From Chloroflexota bacterium (GTDB lineage: Bacteria; Chloroflexota; Anaerolineae; Anaerolineales; Villigracilaceae), in NCBI GenBank assembly GCA_013112685.1, contig JABFGC010000002.1, positions 1 through 64,000 on the forward strand: DNA of 64,000 nucleotides. Reading direction: 5' to 3'. This document shows, piece after piece, positions 44,902 through 54,884 of this stretch. The first letter of the stretch is position 1, and every line of letters starts with the position of its first letter. The translations under genes were made by a program, and so were the position numbers. Under the pieces are notes generated by a model that saw only the letters and a list, made by a program, of their open reading frames with translations, did no database searches and had not been told where the DNA came from.

Positions 44902-47430
44902 ATGAGATCTGTATCACGACTAGTTTCGATGTTGCTCCTGCTGGCGGTCTTGTTGAGCCTCGCGCCAGGGGCAACGTCCACCGCGAGCGCTGCGACCTGT
45001 TACTGGGCGCAGTTCATCGCGGACGTTACCATCCCGGATGGTACGAATTTTGCCGCCAATACGGCGTTCAAGAAGACCTGGCGTATCAAGAACATCGGCT
45101 CCTGCACCTGGAACAGCAACGATGTTTCGCTGATCTTCGACAGCGGCGAGCGTATGGGCGCGCCCGCCTCGCTTGCCCTGCCCACCAACGTCGGTCCCGG
45201 TCAGACCGTGGACATTACCGTGGATATGACCTCGCCCGCCACAGCCGGCCATTACTTCGGGTATTGGAAGTTCAAGAGCAATTCCGGCGGGGTGTTTGGC
45301 ATCGGCTCGACCGCCAACAAATCCTTCTGGGTTGAAATCTACGTCTCTTCGAGTTCCGGCGTTGCCTACGACTTCACGACGAACGCAGGGTCGGCGGCTT
45401 GGTCGAGCGGCGCAGGTTCATTGAGCTTCCCCGGCACCGACGGCAGCGCCAACGGATTCGGCTTGAAACTCGATACGCCCAAGCTCGAAAGCGGCGTGAC
45501 CTCCGCCAAGGCTGGCTTGCTCTTCGCGCCGAACAACGTCACCAACGGCTACATCCGGGCGTCCTATCCCGCCTTCCGCGTGCAGACCGGTGACCGTTTC
45601 CAGGCGACCATCGGCTGTGAATACGGCGCGACGACCTGTTACACGGCGTACAGCCTGAACTATCAGATCGGCGACGGACCCGGTCAAGACCTTCTGGGCC
45701 CTTCCGCGAAAAGTACGAGGGCTGGACGTACAACGTCAACCTCAACCTCAACTCCCTCGCCGGTCAGGACGTCAAGTTCATCCTCGTCATCTCCGCCTAC
45801 GGCTCACCGACAGGCGACCGCGCGCTGTGGGTCAACCCGATCATCTCGCGCGCTGGCGCAGGCACCCCGCCCACCGCCACGCCGACCGTGACCGGTACTC
45901 CGCCCACCGCCACGCCGACCAGGACGGGAACCGTCCCACCTAACGCCTGTGACCGCGCCCAGTTCATCGCGGATGTGACCGTGCCGGACGGCACCGCCTT
46001 TGGTCCGGGCGTCACTTTCAGCAAGACCTGGCGCTTGAAGAACGTCGGCACCTGCACCTGGACGAACTACAGCATCATGTTCGATACCGGCGAAAAGATG
46101 GGCGGACCCCGATTCCGCGCTCATCCCGACCACCGTCGCTCCCGGTCAGACCGTGGACATCACCCTGCAATTGACATCGCCAACCACGGCGGGAACGTAT
46201 CGCGGTTATTGGAAGTTGAAGAACAACACCGGCATCCCATTCGGCATCGGCTCGGCGGGTACGAAATCCTTCTGGGTCGAGATCAAGGTCACCGGTTCCA
46301 GTTCCAACACTCCCACCAAGACCACCACGCCCGGCACGCCGGTCACGCCTGCCACTTCGATCCCCGGAACGGTCTATGACTTTGCCGCCAACGTCTGCGC
46401 GGCGACGTGGTACAGCGGCGCGGGTCAACTGCCCTGCCCCGGTACGGACGGCGACGCGAAAGGCTTCGTGCTGATCGCCAACCCCTCCAAACTGGAGAAC
46501 GGCACCAACGATCCCCGCACCGGTCTGATCGCCTTCCCGCAGAATATCAACAACGGCTACATCCAGGGCATATACCCGTCCTACCAGGTGAAGACCGGCG
46601 ACAAATTCCGCGCCACCGTCGGCTGTGAAAACGGCGCCACCTCCTGCTACGTGGTCTTCCGCCTCGATTACTCCGTCTCCGGCAGTTCCTCCATCCAGAC
46701 CTTCTGGGCGTTCGTCGAGAAATATGAAGGTCAGGTCTACAATGCCGAGATTGACCTCTCCGCGCTCGTGGGGCAGAACGTGAAGTTCATCCTCACCGTG
46801 CTTTCCACCGGCTCGCCCGCGGGCGACCGCGCGTTGTGGACTGCGCCCATCATTTATAACGCAGGGTCTGTCGGCGTCCCGACGGCAACATTCACGCCGA
46901 CCTTCACACCGACCGTCACGACAACCGCCACAATCACACCCACGGCAACCGTGACCCCCACCGCCACCACTGCGCCGACTACATTTAAATTCGACTTCGG
47001 CACGGCGACATCGCCTGTCGGTGCCGATTTCACCAAGATTACCGAGGCGACCGCATATTCAGCGGGCGGGTTTGGCTGGACCGACCTGGCTGGTCTTGAA
47101 TCGCGGGATCGAAGCGCAGTGGCAGACCCGCTGACGAGGGACTTCGTCATGCACAGTTCTGCGCCGCGGACCTTCCGAGTGGACCTTGCCAACGGCAATT
47201 ACACCGTCAGCGTGACAATGGGCGACAATGATTATGCTCATGACAATATGGTCGTCAAGGCAAACGGCGCGACCGTCCTGCCGGACGTTGACAATGCAGC
47301 GGGCGCTTACGCCGCCAACACCTTCAGTGTGACGGTCACCGGCGGCTCGTTGACCATCGAGTTTTCCGATGCGGGCGGAACCGACCCGACCTGGGTTGTG
47401 AACTCGATCACGGTAACCAAAGTTCCATAA
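44902..47430 (+). CDS. Secreted NBR1-Ig/carbohydrate-binding repeat protein (frameshifted)
   Basis: About 840 residues. The start at 44902 has GGAGGAAG just before it and opens a signal peptide. Two copies follow of an NBR1-like Ig domain (FKKTWRIKNIGSCTWN and FSKTWRLKNVGTCTWT), each followed by a beta-sandwich repeat (YDFTTNAGSAAWSSG and YDFAANVCAATWYSG). A Thr/Pro linker leads to a C-terminal carbohydrate-binding-like domain (FDFGTATSPVGADF to the end). No anchor or enzyme motif is visible. Three single-C insertions at 45676, 45696 and 46104 cancel over the gene, leaving a garbled stretch between. Probably envelope-attached or secreted and sugar-binding. Confidence 0.8.
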
Positions 47431-47447
47431 AGTAAGCAGATGAAGAT

Positions 47448-47480
47448 GTTCCCGTTGTCGAGAGACAGCGGGAACTTTTT
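47448..47480 (+). terminator. Rho-independent terminator
   Basis: GTTCCCGTTGTC (47448-47459) pairs with GACAGCGGGAAC (47464-47475), with one mismatch, followed by five T. It ends the surface-protein transcript. Confidence 0.75.
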
Positions 47481-47513
47481 GTTGGCTGCCGTCGCCTGTG
47501 AACAAGGAGACTT

Positions 47514-49356
47514 ATGAAACGACTTCTCATCCTGATGCTCCTCTTCCTGACCGCCTGTTCTTCCCAGGGTCCCGCCTCTTTCTTCGACCGGACGCCTGCT
47601 CCCTTCGACCTGAGCCTTGAGTCCACGCCGGAGGAGATTCAAAAAGCCATGCTCGAAAGCGCCGCCCACTGGACGACCCTGCAAATGAGCGGCACGATCA
47701 CGTTTTACGTGCCGGACAGCCCCGCGCAGGTATTCACCGAGAAAGTCTGGCTGGACCCTCTCAACAGCCGGTATCGCGTCGAATTGACCGATGCTACGAA
47801 CAACGCCAAACCTGCATTGAAACTCAGCGACGGCGAAACCATCACCAATGTCAATTACGCGGCGAATACGGTTGAGCAATTCCCTTATCCCGACTTTGCC
47901 CGCGTGGGGCAATACGTTCCCCCGTTACAGGAAGGCGCGGTGTATCCCAATCCCATCTGGGGGCAGATCGGCACGCCGCTTTCAGAAATGGCGTTCCCCG
48001 CCAACTTCGCGCAAGGCAAAGGGACCTTCACTCCGCTTGCGGTTGAGTCTGTTGCCGGGCGCAATGCGCTCGTCGTTTCGTGGACGTTCAGCGGGAACAC
48101 ATCCCCTTCGTGGAAGATCTGGCTCGACGCGCAGACTGCCGTCATCTTGAAAATGCAGGAGTTTGGCAAGGAAGGCGGCGAATCACTGCAAGCCGAACGC
48201 GTCGTCGAAAGCATCGCCTTCGACCAAACCTTCGATGAGACCGCCTTTGCATTGCCAGCCGACCTGCCGCAAGTGGTCGCCCCAACCCCGGGCGGCATCC
48301 AACCCTGTCGTCACAGGATCAGCCCCAACGTCCGCGGAAGAGGCGGGAGAACTCTATTTCTTCCTCCAGCCGCGCCAGCAGGGTCAATCTATTGAACTGG
48401 TCAAAGTCTCCGGCGTCTGCGTTTATGATTCCGTGAATTGCCCGCCGCTGGAAAAATCCCCGCGCCGTTTCCGTTCATCTTTACCCTCAACGCGTTGAGT
48501 TGGTCGCCGGACGGAAAGTACGCAGCATTTTCGTATTCGGACAACCCCAACGGCACGCCGACCAAACTCTGGCTCTTCGAAGCGGACGCGAAAACGTGGA
48601 AGCCGCTCGCGGCGTTCCCCTACATTGACCCGCCGTTTTGGTCGCCCGACGGCGCGTGGATTGCGTTCCGCACGCAGGACGGCGTAGGCGGCGAGGATGT
48701 GTATGTGGTGCGCCCCAACGGTTCGGAATTGAAAAGCGTCTCTGCCAGCCTGCCCGCCGAAGGACGACCCTACGTCATGGATGGCTGGTTTGGCGACAGC
48801 ATCATCATGCGGCTCGGGGCTGCTCAGCGGTTCGGGAGGTCTTTACCTTGTGCGCGCGGCGGATGGGCAAGCCCGCCCGATGTTCGAGGTGGAACTGGGC
48901 AAGTCGCAGTTCGTGGCGTCGCCCAAAGCGGATTTCCTCGCCTTGGATGAATTCGATGAAAGCACGCAGACCCATTTCCTAAACGTAGTGGACTCCAGCG
49001 GCTCGAACTCCCTGACGGTTGCCCAGTTTACCGGCGGCTCGATCTACCCGATAGTATGGTCGCCGGACGGCACATTGCTCGCGTTCAATTATTACGACCT
49101 GACCGGCGGCGCGCCGTCGGCGCAGGTTTATGCGGTCAGCCGCACGGGCGGGAATCTATCGCTGGTGTACGAAGGCTCGACGGTGGGACGCCTGTTCTTC
49201 TCGCCGGATGGAAAATACCTGCTGGTGGAGGAGACGACCTCCGCTTCGGGCGGTCACTTGTATTGGATCAACCTCACCACGCTGGATTTTAACATCCTGC
49301 AAGCGCCCGGTCTTTCCACCGATTACGACTGGTACGCGCCATCGTGGAGACCGTAA
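47514..49356 (+). CDS. LolA/LppX-like plus propeller lipoprotein (frameshifted)
   Basis: About 613 residues. A lipoprotein signal ends LLFLTACSS. Residues 30-250 resemble the LolA/LppX open-barrel fold that carries lipids (FTEKVWLDPLNSRYRVEL, WTFSGNTSPSWKIWLDAQTA). After it comes a TolB-like propeller with LSWSPDGKYAAFSYSD, PPFWSPDGAWIAF and RLFFSPDGKYLLVEE. The frame breaks near 48290-48305, 48452 and 48815. The fused layout suggests an envelope protein that binds lipid and another partner. Confidence 0.72.
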
Positions 49357-49366
49357 ATGATCATGT

Positions 49367-49400
49367 CGCCTCTGCCTGCGGCTTGCCGCAGGCAGAGGCG
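49367..49400. repeat. Perfect 16-bp hairpin
   Basis: CGCCTCTGCCTGCGGC, a two-base loop and its full complement. With no T-run it is less likely an intrinsic terminator than a REP-like element, but it may stabilise the upstream transcript. Confidence 0.6.
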
Positions 49401-49468
49401 AGCGCAGCGAAGGGTCTCGATTTATGCGGCATGTCGTGCCGTATTTTGCCTGTTATGATTTGGGTGGG

Positions 49469-50518
49469 ATGTGCAACTATATGTATGTGACGAAACGAAA
49501 ACCGGTATTCCTTCTTATTCTATTGGCTCTTTCAATTGTCGTATTCTCTTTCCCTGCCGAAGCACAGGAGTTTGAACCCACCCCAACCCTGGGCGCACCG
49601 CCAAACCCCGCGGACATTATCAATGCAGTCAATAACCTGCGTTTGTCTTACGGGTTGCCTGCTTTGTATGCCCACCCTGTCTTGATGCAGATCGCGCAAG
49701 AGCAAGCCAACGGCATTGCTTCGGGCATGCCCGGTCATTGGCGTCCCAATGGCATGACGCTGGGACAGTGGATGTTGTCATTGGGGTATCCGCTTTCCGG
49801 CGACTTGACCCTCGACGGCTATCGTTCCGAGAACTGGGGCATGGCATTCACGGCGGAGGACGCGATCCAAATGTGGCTCGGCGACGACCTGCACACGAAT
49901 ACCATGCTCTCTGTAGACCGCAGCGATATTGGGTCCGGCGTCGCCATTGGGGACGGTCAGTTTATTGTAGTGATCGAAACCGCCCTCCAAACCCGCAGTG
50001 GACTGATGCAATCGAACGCAGCCTCCATACTCACTGGCATTCCTCAAACTCAGATGGCATATTCGCAAATGGAGACTCAGGCAGCGATCAATGGGGTTTT
50101 GCCGCAGTATTCCATCCCTGTGGTGTTGAGCACACCCTTCCCGAATGGCAGGGTCTATCACGAAGTGCTTTACGGGCAGACGCTATGGAGCATTGCCGTC
50201 GCGTATGGGACGACGATCAAACAAATTCAGGGATTGAATAATCTTGGTGAATCGACAACTGTTTACGAAGGTCAAACCCTGCTTGTGCGGACTGATGCCA
50301 CACAGGTTGTACCATCCGTGACCGGGACGACGCTTCAAGATGTCAGCATGCCTGTTGAGCAGACTGTAACGCCGTCGCCAGCTTCAACTTTAACGGCAGC
50401 GACGCCCCAAAATTTTAATGGAGAACGCGGGTCAACCCTGGGTGTTGCTGTGATCGTCGTTTCGGCATTGTTCCTTGCGGGAGTTTTTGCCGTGATGGCG
50501 CGCAAAAGGGATGTCTGA
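49469..50518 (+). CDS. CAP-domain and LysM surface protein
   Basis: About 349 residues. Signal peptide (VFLLILLALSIVVFSFPAEA), then a CAP/SCP domain (about 45-195; IINAVNNLRLSYGLPALYAHP, and GYRSENWG for the acidic/Asn site) and a LysM domain (VLYGQTLWSIAVAYGTTIKQ, about 240-290) that binds peptidoglycan or chitin-like sugars. A Thr-rich stalk and a C-terminal helix followed by RKRD anchor it to the membrane. The start could also be the ATG at 49481. Function of bacterial CAP proteins is mostly unknown. Confidence 0.82.
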   Translation: MCNYMYVTKRKPVFLLILLALSIVVFSFPAEAQEFEPTPTLGAPPNPADIINAVNNLRLSYGLPALYAHPVLMQIAQEQANGIASGMPGHWRPNGMTLGQWMLSLGYPLSGDLTLDGYRSENWGMAFTAEDAIQMWLGDDLHTNTMLSVDRSDIGSGVAIGDGQFIVVIETALQTRSGLMQSNAASILTGIPQTQMAYSQMETQAAINGVLPQYSIPVVLSTPFPNGRVYHEVLYGQTLWSIAVAYGTTIKQIQGLNNLGESTTVYEGQTLLVRTDATQVVPSVTGTTLQDVSMPVEQTVTPSPASTLTAATPQNFNGERGSTLGVAVIVVSALFLAGVFAVMARKRDV

Positions 50519-50534
50519 TTTGTTCAATTCAATC

Positions 50535-50890
50535 AAACATCCATCGCCTGCTCCGCATCTTTGACCGGGACGAAGATATGGTCATGGTGATAGGCATCAG
50601 CCACATTGCCGCTGATATTCGCTTCAGTCGGCGCCTGGCGACAGCAGCCATGAGGCCGACCGCTTCAAGCGACTGTTTCCCTTTCGCCCGCGATGCTTCG
50701 AGACCAGTCTTTTGGCTCCCTCTCGACGATACGACTTCAACAAGCGTTTGATCTGTCGCATGCTCACTCCCGTATCCTGCTGGCTTCTTTCTGGCTCAGG
50801 CGTTTTTCCTCCAACTTTTGCATCACTTCTAATCGGCTGATTTCTTTATACTCATCGTAATCGTCTCCATTTCTCGTCCTCCCGAGGGGG
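50535..50890 (-). pseudogene. ISNCY-type transposase N-terminal remnant
   Basis: Only the helix-turn-helix start of a transposase survives. Frame pieces EISRLEVMQKLEEKRLSQKE and MRQIKRLLKSYRREGAKRLV, then SKHRGRKGNSRL, match the N-terminus of ISNCY-family transposases. They lie in two frames and stop before the catalytic domain. GGGGGACATATTAACTTTGGGC at 50884-50905 may be the old element end. The rest of 50519-51096 holds no gene except the cspA leader. Confidence 0.65.
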
Positions 50891-51096
50891 ACATATTAAC
50901 TTTGGGCTAACAGGCTTGGTTTTTTGATTGACTCAATCGGAGTCATGTGTTATCGTTGCGCCCGATAGGAAAACGGTAGGTTGCGTTGGTTCGAAGAACA
51001 AGGACAACTCACGGTTTGACTGTGGGTTGTTTTGTTTTATCCTCCGATGGAACAAACGGATTTGCCTATAAATCTCAATTGCCATAGGAGGCAAAA

Positions 51097-51309
51097 ATGT
51101 CTGAAAGAATAACGGGTACGGTCAAATGGTTCAACGGCGACAAGGGCTTCGGCTTCATCGAGCGCGAAGGCGGAGCGGACGTGTTCGTCCATTTCTCCGC
51201 TATTCAAGCGGATGGCTACCGCAGTCTGCAGGAGGGGCAGAAGGTGGAGTTCAATGTCGAGAAAGGCACCAAAGGACTCCAGGCCGCGAATGTGACCATT
51301 CTGAGCTAA
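51097..51309 (+). CDS. cspA: Cold-shock protein
   Basis: 70 residues, one OB-fold cold-shock domain with both RNA-binding motifs: [16 protein letters not shown] (RNP1) and VFVHFSAI (RNP2). It melts RNA structure and acts as an RNA chaperone. A strong ribosome site (TAGGAGGC) precedes the ATG. The leader of over 100 bases with hairpin AACTCACGGTTTGACTGTGGGTT may be the temperature-responsive kind known for csp genes. It converges with a DEAD-box helicase, another RNA-remodelling protein. Confidence 0.95.
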   Translation: MSERITGTVKWFNGDKGFGFIEREGGADVFVHFSAIQADGYRSLQEGQKVEFNVEKGTKGLQAANVTILS

Positions 51310-51320
51310 GAAGACAAAAA

Positions 51321-51352
51321 AGAGTCCCGCAATTTCGCGGGACTCTTTTTGA
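51321..51352. terminator. Bidirectional terminator between cspA and helicase gene
   Basis: A perfect stem AGAGTCCCGC/GCGGGACTCT (51321-51346) flanked by A-run and T-run, so it works on both strands. Confidence 0.9.
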
Positions 51353-51356
51353 TTCT

Positions 51357-52610
51357 CTATTTTCTCTTTCTCGGCGCAAGGCGATTGCGCGTGTGGCTGG
51401 TCGGCGTGTGAGCGGGCTTTGGCGGACGATGTCCATCTCGCGGGGCGCCTCTGCCCCGGGTCGAGCTGGCAGGCTTGGGCGGGGCGGGAGCCGTGTAATC
51501 GAATCCCTCGATGGTCTCGCGTTTGAGCGGCTGTCCCATAATGCGTTCGAGGATCCGAATCATATCCTTGTCGTCATCCGTGACCAATGTGAACGCGTCA
51601 CCGGTGCGTTGGGCGCGACCCGTTCTGCCAATACGGTGGATGTAGGCGTCGGCAGTGTCGGGCATGTCGTAATTGATGACGTGCGAAATGGTTTCGATAT
51701 CCAACCCGCGCGCGGCGATGTCGGTGGCAACCATGATGTCGTGATGTCCGCTCTTGAATCCTTTCAGCGCCGCCTGCCGCGCCCCTGCGAACGATCTCCG
51801 TGCAGGCTGGTCACTTTGAGCCCGGCGCGGAGGATCTCTGCGCGCCACTTTTTGCGCGCGGTATTTCGTGCGCGTGAACACCAGAACCGAATTCGTGTCG
51901 GTGCGTTTGAGCAGTTCGATCAGCAGTTTCGATTTCAAATGCGGCGGCACGGGATACAATGCGTGCGTCACCGTGTAGGCGGGGCGGCTGATGCCCATTG
52001 CGATCTTCTGCGGCTGGTGAAGCGACTGCGACGCAAGCAGTTCCACTTCCGGCGGGAAGGTGGCGGAGAACAACATCGTCTGCCGTTTTTCGGGCACGGC
52101 TTTCACGATGCGGCGCACGTCGGGCAGGAAGCCCATGTCGAACATTCTGTCGGCTTCGTCGAGCACGAGGATTTCGATGTTCGCCATTTTGGCGTGACCT
52201 TGCGCGATTAAATCCAGCAGACGACCCGGGCAGGCAACAAGGATTTCCGCACCGTTGCGCAATGCACGGATTTGAGGCGCGGCTCCGACTCCCCCATAGA
52301 TGGTTGCGCTTTTCAACTTTGTCCCCGCTGACAGCGTTTTGATCACATCGTTGATCTGCTCTGCCAGTTCGCGCGTCGGCGTGACGATGAGCGCGCGCGA
52401 TACGTTGCGCTGACCGTGGAGCAATTTGTTGAGAATGGGCAGCACAAACGCGGCGGTCTTGCCGGTGCCGGTTTGCGCCGTGCCGATGATGTCCCGTCCG
52501 CGCAGGGCGGCGGGGATGGCGGCTTGTTGGATGGGGGTGGGGGTGTCATAGCCCGCCTTGTTAATTCCCTGCGTGAGGCGCGGGTCGAGTTTGAATTGAG
52601 AGAAATCCAT
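51357..52610 (-). CDS. DEAD-box RNA helicase, RhlE-like
   Basis: 417 residues as read. Q motif and motif I (GTAQTGTGKTAAF), Ia (TPTRELAEQI), DEAD box given as VLDEADRMFDMGF, SAT motif (LFSATFPPE), and motifs V-VI (VATDIAARGLDIE, HRIGRTGRAQ). Residues about 256-282 are garbled: one inserted base near 51835 and one lost G near 51782 cancel, replacing the conserved region before motif V with an unrelated Arg/Pro-rich run. Restoring both gives the normal KVTSLHGDRSQGARQAAL. The C-terminal tail is basic. It unwinds structured RNA, often with cold-shock proteins. Confidence 0.92.
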   Translation of the reverse strand: MDFSQFKLDPRLTQGINKAGYDTPTPIQQAAIPAALRGRDIIGTAQTGTGKTAAFVLPILNKLLHGQRNVSRALIVTPTRELAEQINDVIKTLSAGTKLKSATIYGGVGAAPQIRALRNGAEILVACPGRLLDLIAQGHAKMANIEILVLDEADRMFDMGFLPDVRRIVKAVPEKRQTMLFSATFPPEVELLASQSLHQPQKIAMGISRPAYTVTHALYPVPPHLKSKLLIELLKRTDTNSVLVFTRTKYRAQKVARRDPPRRAQSDQPARRSFAGARQAALKGFKSGHHDIMVATDIAARGLDIETISHVINYDMPDTADAYIHRIGRTGRAQRTGDAFTLVTDDDKDMIRILERIMGQPLKRETIEGFDYTAPAPPKPASSTRGRGAPRDGHRPPKPAHTPTSHTRNRLAPRKRK

Positions 52611-52715
52611 AAAATCCTAATTATTACGCGGTTGAACGCAAATAGTAAGTGGTTGATCTTAAATCCAGCGAATTACAGGTAATCACTTCCACAGCCATTA
52701 TATCCGCGAAATGAG

Positions 52716-52739
52716 AAATCTCCCCGTAAAGGGAGATTT
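52716..52739 (-). terminator. Hairpin after the amidase-like gene
   Basis: AAATCTCCC (52716-52724) pairs with GGGAGATTT (52731-52739), overlapping the stop codon of the minus-strand gene; the following sequence is only weakly T-rich. Confidence 0.45.
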
Positions 52740-53337
52740 AGGCTGGCGCCGCCGCAAGATTCAAATTCGACTGCCGATGCGAGAACCCCTCCCAAATCTC
52801 CTGCGGGTAGATGATCTGGTTTGTGCCGGGCAGTTGTTCCATAGCCAACCCCGTATTCAGATCAATGCCGACAGTCTGGTAGGCTTTGTATGCGAGTTGA
52901 CTGCAATAGAACGCCTCTTCGGTCTCGGCGTTGAGAAAATTCAGGTTGTACCGCTTGCCGACCTGCACCAGCACATAGCGCGCAACGTTCTCGCGCATCG
53001 AACGCTCCTCTTCGTCCGAGTAGCCTAAAACATCCAGCGGCGAAACAACTCCGTAAAAGGTATCAAACAACAGCCCGCGCTGACGCGCCATGCGTTCGGT
53101 GTCCCATTTGCCCTCCGGCACGTCGAAGGTGATCACGCCCTTCGCGCCCGCTTCGGCGCATCGTCCATCGGGACCCAGGTAAATGGCGACATGATCCACG
53201 TCTCCGGGCACGAGCCGCCCAACCAGGCGCCAAAACTCGCCCGGCAAAATATCGGGCTTGCCGTTCATGGTGCAGATAATGTCGCCCGTTTGCACGGACA
53301 TTCCGTTGATCTGATACGTGTAAATCATCGTACTCAT
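52738..53337 (-). CDS. YiiX/C92-like permuted NlpC/P60 amidase
   Basis: 199 residues. In the permuted papain-like fold the catalytic His comes first, in VDHVAIYLG, and the Cys later, in FYCSQLAYKAY; both are present. Such enzymes cleave amide bonds in cell-wall peptides or lipids. No signal peptide is seen, so it may act in the cytoplasm. It reads without frameshifts and starts 33 bases upstream of the glycosyltransferase stop. Confidence 0.78.
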   Translation of the reverse strand: MSTMIYTYQINGMSVQTGDIICTMNGKPDILPGEFWRLVGRLVPGDVDHVAIYLGPDGRCAEAGAKGVITFDVPEGKWDTERMARQRGLLFDTFYGVVSPLDVLGYSDEEERSMRENVARYVLVQVGKRYNLNFLNAETEEAFYCSQLAYKAYQTVGIDLNTGLAMEQLPGTNQIIYPQEIWEGFSHRQSNLNLAAAPA

Positions 53338-53370
53338 TATACGGAGTTTCGCGCCCGGAGTTTCAGCCGT

Positions 53371-54423
53371 TCATCCTAAAAACGAACGCAGAAACTCCCG
53401 AATTCGACCCGCTGTCTGACTCCATTTGGGCTGACGTTGATAGCGAATTCGCGCTGCAAGACTCATCTGCACAAGGAGGTCGCGCCTCTCGTTCAGGACC
53501 TCGAGCCTGTGCGCCAGCATTTGAGCGTCCCCCGGCTGGATGAGGAATCCCGTCACGCCGTCTTCGATGATTTCACCCGCCGCGCCGAGCGTCGTCCCAA
53601 TCGCAGGCAGACCGAACCCCATCCCTTCGAGGTAGACGATGCCGAAGCCTTCATAACTGGACGGCACAACAAGGACGTGGGCTTGTTTGAGCTTGTCTTT
53701 GAGAGGCTGGTTGTTGAGGGAGCCGTGGAAAAAGACGAAAGAGGAAAGATGATTTTCGACGATGAAAGTTTGGACGGTTTTGGCATACAAGGGATCGGTT
53801 GTAAGCGAACCAACCACATCCAACCGGTAACTGGTGACTGGTAACTGGCGTATTGCTTCCAATAGTACATGAAGCCCTTTACGCTCGATGATATTTCCGA
53901 GAAAAAGAGTATTGAGTTCTTTCTTCTTTCCTCTTTCTTTTATTTCCTCCTCCGAAACCACCTCCCCAAAACGATCTGTCGGCGGAAATGCCACCACCTC
54001 CGGCAGACTATTCCCTATTAACCTATTCACTACTCCCCTGGTTGTCTCAGAATTGAAGATGAATCCGTCCACGCTTTGCAGGTATTTCTTCTCCACGAAC
54101 CGATAGAAATCATTCTGCCATTTCGGGCGGAGTTCGGAGCAGCGCAAATGGTGAACGAGGCTGATAATGGGATAGGGATGCGGTCTGCGGTTGGCTCGGA
54201 TCAATGAGGGGTGGTTGAGTTCATCCTGAATCAAAATATCCAGGTTGGGCGGCAATCTGAAAGATAAGTTGTCTGTCAGGTGCGCGGCGTAATTCCGCCA
54301 GGGGAGCGAGATAACCTCCACACTGTCGCCCTGCGCGCGGAGATATTCCACCAGCAGGCGGTCATACAAATACCCGCCGCTGAGCGTATCGAGCGCGCCG
54401 TAGATGACAATGCCGATTTTCAT
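53371..54423 (-). CDS. GT4-family glycosyltransferase
   Basis: 350 residues, GT-B fold. The C-terminal donor-binding domain has NTLFLGNIIERKGLHVLLEA, then VLVVPSSYEGFGIVYLEGMGFGLPAIGT with the EX7E-type acidic pair that binds the nucleotide sugar. The N-terminal domain starts IGIVIYGALDTLSGGYLYDRL. Three heptamer-like repeats of 21 bases are embedded in it (53826, 53917 and about 54007) without breaking the frame. It follows the PTPS-like gene in the same direction and may glycosylate a pterin. Confidence 0.85.
   Translation of the reverse strand: MKIGIVIYGALDTLSGGYLYDRLLVEYLRAQGDSVEVISLPWRNYAAHLTDNLSFRLPPNLDILIQDELNHPSLIRANRRPHPYPIISLVHHLRCSELRPKWQNDFYRFVEKKYLQSVDGFIFNSETTRGVVNRLIGNSLPEVVAFPPTDRFGEVVSEEEIKERGKKKELNTLFLGNIIERKGLHVLLEAIRQLPVTSYRLDVVGSLTTDPLYAKTVQTFIVENHLSSFVFFHGSLNNQPLKDKLKQAHVLVVPSSYEGFGIVYLEGMGFGLPAIGTTLGAAGEIIEDGVTGFLIQPGDAQMLAHRLEVLNERRDLLVQMSLAARIRYQRQPKWSQTAGRIREFLRSFLG
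53826..53846 (+). repeat. Heptamer repeat within the glycosyltransferase gene
   Basis: GGTAACT, GGTGACT, GGTAACT: three units (21 bases), encoding LPVTSYRL in frame. A second run (TTCTTTC, TTCTTTC, CTCTTTC) is at 53917-53937 in the same gene. Confidence 0.65.
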
Positions 54424-54512
54424 TGGGTCGAAGGGCGGAGGTCAAAAGTCGAGGGTCAAAGGTCAAAAGCCAAAGGTTAGGTTAGACCTGCGACTTTCGA
54501 CCTTCGACTGAA
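54424..54512 (+). repeat. Heptamer array spanning the PTPS-GT gap
   Basis: GGTCAAA, AGTCGAG, GGTCAAA, GGTCAAA, AGCCAAA and, further on, GACTTTC and GACCTTC units. The array covers the last six codons and stop of the PTPS-like gene and reaches the start of the glycosyltransferase gene. Confidence 0.75.
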
Positions 54513-54874
54513 TAAGCCGCCCACGCATTGGCATGTTCCCACAGCACCACCTTCAAGCCGGTGATGTTCCCCGCCTTGATCCTTTCGCTCAGGGTCGTGG
54601 CGAGGATGCGCGCAAAATGCTCGATGGACGGGTTCAGTCCGGCAAACTCCGGCTTTTCATTCAGCATCTGTTCCCTGTAATAGCCGACCACTTCGTCGAG
54701 ATGCCTTTCCACCTCCACGATGTCCACGAGATAGCCGTGCCGGTCGAGTTCCCTGCCTTCAAGCTGCAATTCGAGCGTGTAATGGTGCGAGTTGGGGAAA
54801 TTTTCCGCGCCCCAATCTCCGCCGATCAGGAAGTGACGTGCGATGAATTCGCGCCGTACGCCGAGGGTATACAT
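54482..54874 (-). CDS. 6-pyruvoyltetrahydropterin synthase/QueD-like protein
   Basis: 130 residues from the ATG at 54874. T-fold protein with the zinc-binding His set: one in FIARHFLIG and two in NSHHYTLELQL. The usual catalytic Cys between them is missing, so it is not a standard QueD. Later blocks LVDIVEVERHLDEVV and NPSIEHFARILATTL match the family. Its C-terminal residues EGRKSQV are encoded by a heptamer repeat. It lies between a dehydrogenase and a glycosyltransferase, which suggests synthesis of a modified pterin. Confidence 0.78.
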   Translation of the reverse strand: MYTLGVRREFIARHFLIGGDWGAENFPNSHHYTLELQLEGRELDRHGYLVDIVEVERHLDEVVGYYREQMLNEKPEFAGLNPSIEHFARILATTLSERIKAGNITGLKVVLWEHANAWAAYSVEGRKSQV

Positions 54875-54884
54875 GATGGTCTCC

